From NCBI GenBank assembly GCA_021815525.1, contig JAKAGN010000167.1:1-6331 (forward strand): a stretch of 6,331 nucleotides of DNA, in the 5' to 3' direction. The stretch is from Deltaproteobacteria bacterium. Its GTDB lineage: Bacteria; Desulfobacterota; Desulfobacteria; Desulfobacterales; Desulfatibacillaceae. The translations under genes and the position numbers were made by a program. Numbering within the stretch: position 1 is the stretch's first letter; each line of letters begins with the position of its first letter. This document shows positions 1-4,465 of this stretch, one piece after another. Under the pieces are notes generated by a model that had not been told where the DNA came from, did not search any database, and was given only the letters and a program-made list of their open reading frames with translations.

Positions 1-480
1 CGCGGCCTTCGCCAGCTCAGCGGCCCGGCCGGAAAAATCGCGGGCAAGGACCGCTCCCAACTCGTTCAACGCAGCCGTCCTCTCGGCCATGAGGGGAAGC
101 CCGCCCCGGCCGCCCAGTATGGCCCGGAGGCCCGCCTCGTCCAGGCCCCGCAGGAACCCGGCGTCGAGGAGCGGCACGCCGCGCAAAACGGCTTCGGTGA
201 GCGCCTTGGCCAGCCCCACGTAGCCCGAAAGCCCCTCGTTGCTTTCCCAGCGCCTCTCTCCGGGCCGCGCGAAGAAGCAGAAGTTGACGGTATCCACCAC
301 GAGGAGATACTGAGCGACGTCTTCCGCATCGCCCGAGTAGTGGTGTACGTGATCCCATGCGGGCGGCTCCACGTCCGCGGCCGAGAGCCCCCCGGCGAAG
401 GCTTCGAGGGCCTCCCCGGAAATCGAGACGCCTCGCGCCTTCTCCATCACCCGCTTCGTGGATTCCAGCACCTCGCGCAT
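1..480 (-). CDS. Queuosine salvage protein, DUF2419/Qng1 family (partial, 3' end beyond window)
   Basis: The family member known from eukaryotes releases queuine base from queuosine 5'-phosphate so that it can be put back into tRNA. What I see: an open frame of 160 codons from ATG at 480 to the window edge with no stop. The N-terminal sequence is MREVLESTKRVMEKARGVSI, followed by an HVHHY stretch (residues 44-48), the family hallmark VVDTVNFCFF (61-70, compare VVDTLNFSFW recalled for human QNG1/C9orf64), SGYVGLAKAL (85-94, compare SGYWSLCAA), GVPLLDA (101-107) and LPLMAERTAALNE (128-140). The region carrying the catalytic residues should lie in the missing C-terminal half. GGAGG sits 5 nt before the ATG and decides the start; an ATG at 509 overlapping the queC stop is in another frame and closes after 20 codons. 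The gene is last in view of a leftward operon, 28 nt after queC. This neighbour supports a queuosine role. The family call is from remembered homologues and is strong; that it is an active glycosidase is inferred. Confidence 0.9.
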   Translation of the reverse strand, partial: MREVLESTKRVMEKARGVSISGEALEAFAGGLSAADVEPPAWDHVHHYSGDAEDVAQYLLVVDTVNFCFFARPGERRWESNEGLSGYVGLAKALTEAVLRGVPLLDAGFLRGLDEAGLRAILGGRGGLPLMAERTAALNELGAVLARDFSGRAAELAKAA

Positions 481-485
481 GAACC

Positions 486-490
486 CCTCC
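486..490 (-). promoter_or_regulatory. Shine-Dalgarno GGAGG deciding the DUF2419 start
   Basis: On the minus strand GGAGG is followed by the 5-nt spacer GGTTC and then ATG at 480. It selects this ATG over the out-of-frame ATG at 509 that shares one base with the queC TGA stop (TGATG). Confidence 0.7.
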
Positions 491-508
491 CCCGCAAAGC
501 CTTTTCCA

Positions 509-1195
509 TCACGCCTTCAGCGCCAAGGGGTCCGGAGCGCCGGCCTTGACGAAGCCGGCGGCGCGGAGAATGCACGAGTCGCAGCGGCCGCAGGCGCGCC
601 CGTCGGGCGCCGGGTCGTAGCAGGAGTGGGTGAGGGAGTAGTCGAGGCCGAGTGCGAGGCCGGTCCGGATGATCTCGGCCTTGGTCATATGGAGGAGGGG
701 CGCGCGGATGCGGACGCGGATTTTCCCCTCCACGGCCGCGGCCAGGGCCAGGTTGGCCATTCGCTCGTAGGCCTCGATGAACTCGGGGCGGCAGTCGGGG
801 TAGCCGGAGTAGTCGACGGCGTTGGCGCCGATCGCTATGTCGGATGCGGAAAGGACCTCGGCCCAGGCTAAAGCGTAGGACAGGAACACCGTGTTCCGGG
901 CCGGGACGTAGGTTATGGGAATCTCGCGGGCCATGCCGCTTTCGGGCCGGTCCTTGGGGACTGCGATGGCGGATGTGAGCGCCGATCCGCCGAGGCTCCC
1001 AAGGGTCGTGTCGAGAACGCGGTGCTCGCGCGCGTTCAGGAAGGCCGCCACCTTGCGGGCGGACTCAAGCTCCACAGAGTGGCGCTGGCCGTAGCGAAAC
1101 GAGAGGGCGTAAAGCTCCATGCCCTCGGCCTTCATCATGGCCGCGGCGGTGAAGGAGTCGAGCCCGCCGCTTATAAGGGCCACGCACTTGCGCAT
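509..1195 (-). CDS. queC: 7-cyano-7-deazaguanine (preQ0) synthase QueC
   Basis: QueC converts 7-carboxy-7-deazaguanine plus ammonia and ATP to preQ0, the nitrile precursor of queuosine, in the cytoplasm. The 228-aa length is normal for the family. Visible motifs: the PP-loop ATP-pyrophosphatase signature SGGLDS (residues 9-14), the FRYGQRHS segment (33-40), YVPARNT (96-102), DYSGYPDCRPEF (128-139), and a C-terminal zinc site formed by C192, C202, C205 and C208 in a CX9CX2CX2C arrangement. All key residues appear present. The ATG at 1195 lies only 5 nt after the stop of the preceding 113-aa gene, and a weak GAAGG inside that gene's end may serve as ribosome site, so translation is probably coupled. 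The next gene downstream is the queuosine-salvage homologue. No queD, queE or queF is in the window, so the rest of the pathway must be encoded elsewhere. PreQ0 can also feed DNA modification or secondary metabolites, but nothing here points that way. Confidence 0.97.
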   Translation of the reverse strand: MRKCVALISGGLDSFTAAAMMKAEGMELYALSFRYGQRHSVELESARKVAAFLNAREHRVLDTTLGSLGGSALTSAIAVPKDRPESGMAREIPITYVPARNTVFLSYALAWAEVLSASDIAIGANAVDYSGYPDCRPEFIEAYERMANLALAAAVEGKIRVRIRAPLLHMTKAEIIRTGLALGLDYSLTHSCYDPAPDGRACGRCDSCILRAAGFVKAGAPDPLALKA

Positions 1196-1200
1196 GGGGC

Positions 1201-1542
1201 CTAGCCTTCATCGCTCGAAACCAGCTCGTCCAGGTAGTCGGCGAAAAGGAGAAGCTGCTCGCGGCCCATTCCGGCGTAGGCCTTCTTGGCGATCTTCACG
1301 ATGATGCCGATACCGGTCCTCATGCCCATCGACACGGCCGCCTTGGTCATGCCGCCCGTGCGCGCGGTTTCCATGGGGCGCATGAAGAAGAACTGGAAAA
1401 GCTCCTGGGCCATGGCCTCGGTGGCGTCCAGCATCCTTTCCACGTGAACGCCCTTTTCGGGATTGCCGCGGATGGCCTTGGCGAGATTGAGCTGCTTTAG
1501 GGCGACGTCCTCGGGAACCGGGCAGCGGACGAAAAACTTCAT
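1201..1542 (-). CDS. Hypothetical protein, 113 aa, between hydrolase gene and queC
   Basis: I do not recognise this protein. It is real by context: it sits in a packed operon, has GGAGG 4 nt before the ATG at 1542, begins 24 nt after the hydrolase gene and ends 5 nt before queC. The sequence starts MKFFVRCPVPED and appears largely helical. It is methionine-rich and has a single cysteine (C7). A Gly/Met-rich, mildly hydrophobic stretch around residues 62-92 includes MRTGIGIIVKIAKKAYAGM; its lysines make a true membrane span unlikely, and an amphipathic or packing helix is more plausible. The C-terminus is acidic. There is no signal peptide and no metal-binding or nucleotide-binding motif that I can name. 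Probably a cytoplasmic accessory or regulatory protein; no function is proposed. Confidence 0.8.
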   Translation of the reverse strand: MKFFVRCPVPEDVALKQLNLAKAIRGNPEKGVHVERMLDATEAMAQELFQFFFMRPMETARTGGMTKAAVSMGMRTGIGIIVKIAKKAYAGMGREQLLLFADYLDELVSSDEG

Positions 1543-1566
1543 TGAGCCTCCGATGGATTTACGGGA

Positions 1567-2187
1567 TCAGTTGAAGAAGGGATTGTAGCGGCGTTCCTCG
1601 CCGATGGTGGTCTCGGGGCCGTGCCCCGGGTACACCTTGACCGTATCGGGAAGGGTGAAGAGCTTTTTCCGGACGCTTTCAAGAAGCTGGTTGTAGCTGC
1701 CGCCGGGAAGGTCCGTGCGGCCGATGGAGCCCGCAAACAGGGTGTCGCCCACGAAGACCGCGTCCCCGCAAAGAAGCGAGACGCCGCCTAAGCTGTGGCC
1801 GGGGGTTTCCAGAACCTTCAAGGAAAGGTTTCCCACCTCGATCTTCTCGCCCTCCACGATGGTGCGGTCGGGCGGGGGCGAGTTCTCCACCCTCATGCCC
1901 CACATGCGGCCGATCTCGGAGACGTGGTCAAGCATGGGGGCGTCCGCGGCGTGGATGAGGAGGGGGGCCTTGGTGACCTCCTTCAGCCTGCGGTTTCCGC
2001 CCACGTGGTCAACGTGGCCGTGGGTGTTGACGATGGCCGTGATGGTGAGCTTCGATTTGGCGCAAACCATCAATATCTGGTCCGCCTCGTCGCCGGGGTC
2101 GATGACCGCGGCCCGGCCGGTCTCCCCGCAGCCCACCACGTAGCAGTTGGTGGCGATGGCGCCCACCACGAGATGATGCAGGATCAA
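1567..2187 (-). CDS. Metallo-beta-lactamase-fold hydrolase, glyoxalase II-like
   Basis: A 206-aa single-domain MBL-fold enzyme with an intact binuclear metal site: THGHVDH (residues 55-61, giving H56, H58, D60, H61), H131 in TPGHS, D148 in GDTLF and H189 in YPGHG. The GSIGRTDLPGG segment (153-163) and the tail TTIGEERRYNPFF are typical of the short glyoxalase II-like group (YcbL type), which hydrolyses thioesters such as S-D-lactoylglutathione or related substrates. It is shorter than classical glyoxalase II (about 250 aa) because it lacks the C-terminal glutathione-binding domain, so the substrate cannot be read from the sequence. The start is TTG at 2187, chosen because AGGAGG lies 7 nt upstream and because MILHHLVVGAIATNCYVV matches the usual N-terminus of this group. 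It lies 11 nt after the 89-aa gene and 24 nt before the 113-aa gene, so it is part of the queC operon. A direct role in queuosine metabolism is not implied. Confidence 0.92.
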   Translation of the reverse strand: MILHHLVVGAIATNCYVVGCGETGRAAVIDPGDEADQILMVCAKSKLTITAIVNTHGHVDHVGGNRRLKEVTKAPLLIHAADAPMLDHVSEIGRMWGMRVENSPPPDRTIVEGEKIEVGNLSLKVLETPGHSLGGVSLLCGDAVFVGDTLFAGSIGRTDLPGGSYNQLLESVRKKLFTLPDTVKVYPGHGPETTIGEERRYNPFFN

Positions 2188-2194
2188 GGATTTT

Positions 2195-2200
2195 CCTCCT
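2195..2200 (-). promoter_or_regulatory. Shine-Dalgarno AGGAGG for the TTG-started hydrolase gene
   Basis: On the minus strand AGGAGG is followed by AAAATCC (7 nt) and the TTG at 2187. It overlaps the TAG stop of the preceding 89-aa gene (TAGGAGG), suggesting that ribosomes ending there restart on the hydrolase. This site is the main reason for accepting a TTG start. Confidence 0.8.
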
Positions 2201-2468
2201 ATGCCTTCTCCTGGGCCGCGTTCTTCCTGGCCTGCTCTATGATCTCCAACAAAGAGAGCACCTTTTCCTTGGGTCTCGTCTCCCTAAGCCTTGCGAAGTC
2301 CTGCTCCGGAAGCTCGGCCTTCAAATACTCCACCACGTCGAAGGTCTCCCACCAGCAGTCGAAAACCTTGAAGCAGGGAAGACCCTTCTCGCCGCATCCC
2401 CGGCAGTAGGAAAAGGGCACGTCGCTTCCCAGCCTGGGGCAGCGTTTTATGAGGGAGGATGTATCCAT
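2199..2468 (-). CDS. Small cysteine-rich protein, 89 aa, unknown function
   Basis: First gene of the leftward operon. The N-terminal half carries five cysteines (C10, C22, C25, C32, C38, spacing CX11CX2CX6CX5C) in a compact block that includes CPRLGSDVPFSYCRGCG and PCFKVFDCWWE, with aromatic residues around the last cysteine. This layout suggests a metal (zinc or Fe-S) knuckle or a small redox module. The C-terminal half (about 50-89) is a charged helix ending in Lys/Glu/Ala. There is no signal peptide. I know similar short proteins only as conserved hypotheticals of anaerobic deltaproteobacteria, so no function is assigned. The ATG at 2468 lacks a strong ribosome site (only GGAAAG about 8 nt upstream), but no in-frame start further upstream looks better. 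The stop overlaps the ribosome site of the hydrolase gene. Confidence 0.78.
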   Translation of the reverse strand: MDTSSLIKRCPRLGSDVPFSYCRGCGEKGLPCFKVFDCWWETFDVVEYLKAELPEQDFARLRETRPKEKVLSLLEIIEQARKNAAQEKA

Positions 2469-2559
2469 TTCAGGCTTTCCAGCATCCGTAGGCTTTGACC
2501 CGGGGGGCGGCGCCGGGCCGAAGATCGACCACCTATCGAAAATAATGCGGAATACGAGG

Positions 2560-2568
2560 TGCTATGAT
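2560..2568 (+). promoter_or_regulatory. Possible extended -10 (TGCTATGAT) facing right
   Basis: TG-C-TATGAT matches the extended -10 form. A start about 7 nt downstream would fall at the base of the 2575-2628 hairpin. The region about 17 nt upstream (AAATAA) is not a recognisable -35, and no gene follows on this strand, so this is tentative. Confidence 0.25.
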
Positions 2569-2570
2569 GG

Positions 2571-2628
2571 AAAAGTCGGGTGAACCCGCCCTCCTTCGCC
2601 TCGGCTGCGGAGGGCGGAACCACCCGAC
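2571..2628 (-). terminator. Rho-independent terminator-like hairpin after trpB2
   Basis: Arms GTCGGGTG (2575-2582) and CACCCGAC (2621-2628) pair perfectly. After a symmetrical AAC/AAC internal loop, CCGCCCTCC (2586-2594) pairs with GGAGGGCGG (2609-2617), leaving a 14-nt loop. Read on the minus strand the stem is followed directly by TTTT (2574-2571). This fits a terminator about 150 nt after the trpB stop, insulating the queC operon. The U-tract is short. An alternative is a plus-strand small RNA, because an extended -10 lies at 2560-2568 just outside the left arm. Confidence 0.6.
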
Positions 2629-2646
2629 CTGCATCTACCCTCGCCG

Positions 2647-2665
2647 CGTGATCGGGCCGATCACG
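2647..2665. repeat. 19-bp near-perfect dyad
   Basis: CGTGATCGG and CCGATCACG flank a single central G. With almost no loop it is a better fit to a dimeric protein-binding site than to an RNA hairpin. No binding protein can be named. Confidence 0.45.
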
Positions 2666-2673
2666 GGCGATGA

Positions 2674-2737
2674 GCCGCAAGGAAGACAAGCGGCGCGGGA
2701 GGGAGCGTATTGTTCATACGTAACCGACCCGCGCCGC
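2674..2737. repeat. Two overlapping, mutually exclusive inverted repeats
   Basis: GCCGC (2674-2678) pairs with GCGGC (2690-2694). The same GCGGC is the start of GCGGCGCGGG (2690-2699), which pairs over 10 bp with CCCGCGCCGC (2728-2737). The loop of the second hairpin holds its own stem CGTAT/ATACG (2706-2710/2716-2720). A further CGCGGT/ACCGCG hairpin sits at 2737-2753. Exclusive folds of this kind occur in RNA switches, but GC-rich sequence also makes them by chance. Confidence 0.4.
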
Positions 2738-2781
2738 GCGGTCTGACACCGCGGATCGCGTCCGTGGACGGCCCGGCAACC

Positions 2782-4158
2782 CTACCGGCTCTTCAAGAGC
2801 TGCGGCTTCGGGAAATTGGCGAAGGCCTCCGCGGCCTTGGCCTTTTCCTCGGCGGTGAACACCGGGTTCGAAAGCTCGCCCGCCAGGTACTTCTCGTAGG
2901 CGGCCAGGTCCAGGCAGCCGTGCCCGCTCCAGTTGAAGAGGATGACCTTTTCCTTGCCCTCCTCCTTGGCGCGCCTTGCCTCCTTCACCACCTGGGCGAT
3001 GGCGTGGGTGGTCTCGGGCGCGGGGATGTGGCCCTCGGAGCGGGCGAAGATGATGCCGGCCTCGTAGGCCTCGAGCTGGTTCACGGCCTTGGCCTCGATT
3101 ACGCCCTCGTTCACCAGCTGGCTCACGGTGGGGGCCATGCCGTGGTAGCGCAGGCCGCCCGCGTGGATGGGGGCGGGCACGAAGTTGTGGCCCAGGCTGT
3201 GCATGGGAAGGAGCGGCGTGTAGCCCGCGTTGTCGCCGTGATCGTAGACGAAGGGGCCCTGGGTGAGGCTGGGGCAGGCCGCGGGCTCCACGGGGTAGAT
3301 CTCGATCTGGCGGCCGTTCAACTTGTCCAGCACGAAGGGGAAGGCCGTGCCGGCGAAGTTGGAGCCGCCGCCCGCGCAGCCGATGACGATGTCCGGGTAC
3401 TCGCCGATCTTGGCGAGCTGGTTCTTGGCCTCCAGGCCGATCACGGTCTGGTGCAGCATGACGTGGTTCAGGACGCTTCCCAGGCTGTACCGGGTCTGGC
3501 CGCTTGTATCGGAAACTGCGGCCTCCACTGCTTCCGAGATGGCGATGCCGAGGCTGCCGGGGCTATCCGGGTTCTGGGCCAGAACGTCGCGGCCGGCCTT
3601 GGTCTCGTTACTGGGGGAAGGGACGCACTTTCCGCCCCACACCCCCATCATGGTCTTGCGGTAGGGCTTCTGCTCGAAGCTGATTTTGACCATGTAGACC
3701 TTGCACTCAAGGCCGAACTGGCTGCACGCGAAGGAAAGCGCGCTTCCCCACTGGCCCGCGCCGGTTTCGGTGGTGATGCGCTTGATGCCGAAGACCTTGT
3801 TGTAGTAAGCCTGGGGAACGGCCGTGTTGGGCTTGTGGCTTCCCGGGGGGGAGACGCCCTCGTTCTTGAAGTAGATGCGGGCGGGGGTATCTAGGGCCTT
3901 TTCCAGGTCCACGGCCCGGACCAGGGGGCTCGGGCGCCAGATGCGGTAAACGTCCATGACGGCGTCGGGGATGGTGATCCAGCGCTCGCTCGAAACCTCC
4001 TGCTCGATCAAGTTCATGGGGAAGACGGGGGCCAGCATGTCGGGAGAGACGGGCTTGCCGTCCGGACCCAGGGGCGGGTTCATCTTGATGTCCGCCAGAA
4101 TGTTGTACCACTGCCTGGGCATCTCGTCTTCGGTGAGGACAACCTTCCGCATCGCCAT
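2782..4158 (-). CDS. trpB: Tryptophan synthase beta chain, TrpB2-type (stand-alone)
   Basis: A PLP enzyme of 458 aa in the TrpB2 group, longer than ordinary TrpB (about 400 aa). It is expected to join indole with serine or, as reported for some archaeal TrpB2 enzymes, O-phosphoserine to give tryptophan in the cytoplasm. Visible: the group's N-terminal extension (about 1-75) with YNILADI and a proline-rich stretch, RPSPLVRA (75-82), the PLP lysine K109 in GSHKPN, ETGAGQWG (131-138), the PLP-phosphate loop CAGGGSNFAG (261-270), EGHIPAPETTHA (375-386) and NWSGHGCLDL (409-418). All key residues are present. The ATG at 4158 has AAGGAA 6 nt upstream; a second ATG at 4152 is also in frame. No trpA or other trp gene is adjacent, so it may act alone, as indole salvage or with a TrpA encoded elsewhere. 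It is transcribed divergently from the NtrC-type regulator. Family call firm; exact substrate inferred. Confidence 0.95.
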   Translation of the reverse strand: MAMRKVVLTEDEMPRQWYNILADIKMNPPLGPDGKPVSPDMLAPVFPMNLIEQEVSSERWITIPDAVMDVYRIWRPSPLVRAVDLEKALDTPARIYFKNEGVSPPGSHKPNTAVPQAYYNKVFGIKRITTETGAGQWGSALSFACSQFGLECKVYMVKISFEQKPYRKTMMGVWGGKCVPSPSNETKAGRDVLAQNPDSPGSLGIAISEAVEAAVSDTSGQTRYSLGSVLNHVMLHQTVIGLEAKNQLAKIGEYPDIVIGCAGGGSNFAGTAFPFVLDKLNGRQIEIYPVEPAACPSLTQGPFVYDHGDNAGYTPLLPMHSLGHNFVPAPIHAGGLRYHGMAPTVSQLVNEGVIEAKAVNQLEAYEAGIIFARSEGHIPAPETTHAIAQVVKEARRAKEEGKEKVILFNWSGHGCLDLAAYEKYLAGELSNPVFTAEEKAKAAEAFANFPKPQLLKSR

Positions 4159-4292
4159 GGCTCGTTCCTTTCGCTTTTTTTGAGGGTTTTCACCAGGACC
4201 GCGATGGCCTTTGCCTGTAGCCTATTTTTTCCCGCGAGGCAAGAAGTGCAAAAAAGAGGAGCGAAGAAAATTACCGCGGACGAAGGACGTTC

Positions 4293-4308
4293 TGGCACGA
4301 AACGAGCA
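4293..4308 (+). promoter_or_regulatory. Sigma-54-like promoter (-24 TGGCAC, -12 GC) upstream of the regulator
   Basis: CTGGCACGAAACGAGCA matches the -24 half of the sigma-54 consensus (YTGGCACGR) exactly. The invariant GC of the -12 element lies at the correct spacing (GG 4294-4295, GC 4306-4307), although the preceding TT is GA here. A start near 4319 would give a leader of about 147 nt before the regulator ATG. A sigma-54 site in front of a sigma-54 activator suggests autoregulation. Confidence 0.55.
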
Positions 4309-4311
4309 AAT

Positions 4312-4317
4312 ATTATA
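4312..4317 (-). promoter_or_regulatory. Candidate -10 (TATAAT) for trpB2
   Basis: A perfect TATAAT on the minus strand in an AT-rich patch. No good -35 lies at 16-18 bp; the nearest, TTGGCC, is only 14 bp away. It would give a leader of about 147 nt before trpB. It sits within 4 bp of the rightward sigma-54-like site, so the two promoters would compete. Confidence 0.4.
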
Positions 4318-4465
4318 TCTACGAACCGCCGGGCCAAGGGAAGCCGACGCGCCTTTCCACCGTGAACGGGCCGCGTCCGCGCAGCGTCGGCCCTCGCGGA
4401 ACGGGCTTCCTACGGAAAAAATAATCAACAAACCGTCTTCCGAAAATTTTACACGGTGAAAAAGA

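Larger units (their letters stand above)
2469..2781. other. Structured non-coding spacer between trpB2 and the queC operon
   Basis: I find no credible gene in these 313 bases. The spacer must hold the 3' end of the trpB transcript and the start of the queC-operon transcript, both on the minus strand. It contains the terminator-like hairpin at 2571-2628, a 19-bp dyad at 2647-2665, two mutually exclusive hairpins at 2674-2694 and 2690-2737, and a small hairpin at 2737-2753. The part nearest the 89-aa gene (2469-2570) should carry the operon promoter, but I see no convincing -35/-10 pair in the minus direction. Confidence 0.6.
4159..4465. promoter_or_regulatory. Divergent promoter region between trpB2 and the NtrC-type regulator
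   Basis: These 307 bases hold no gene. They are more AT-rich than the flanking genes near 4220-4320 and 4410-4465. They include the sigma-54-like site at 4293-4308, the leftward TATAAT at 4312-4317, the inverted repeats TTGCCT/AGGCAA (about 4211-4242) and GGGCCG/CGGCCC (about 4368-4393), and ACCGT/ACGGT near 4433-4456. The dyads could be activator sites. There is no tryptophan-codon-rich leader peptide, so classical trp attenuation is not seen. Confidence 0.6.

Noticed and set aside
17..358. 113-aa and 87-aa frames on the minus strand at the left end
   Set aside because: Both are alternate frames of the DUF2419 gene; only the frame from 480 gives family motifs such as VVDTVNFCFF.
2447..2689. 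80-aa minus-strand frame in the trpB2/queC-operon spacer
   Set aside because: It overlaps the start of the 89-aa gene in another frame, runs through the terminator hairpin and has no recognisable content.
2674..2694. Possible SRP RNA core because of the AAGGAAG sequence in a hairpin loop
   Set aside because: The conserved symmetrical and asymmetrical internal-loop sequences of the SRP domain IV hairpin are not present on either strand.
2710..3894. 394-aa open frame on the plus strand
   Set aside because: It is antisense to trpB2, rich in Gly, Ala, Val and Leu, and shows no motif. Long antisense frames are expected in GC-rich genes with strong third-position bias.
4159..4312. trp-type attenuator leader before trpB2
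   Set aside because: No short frame with adjacent Trp codons and no terminator/antiterminator pair is visible in the 147-nt leader.
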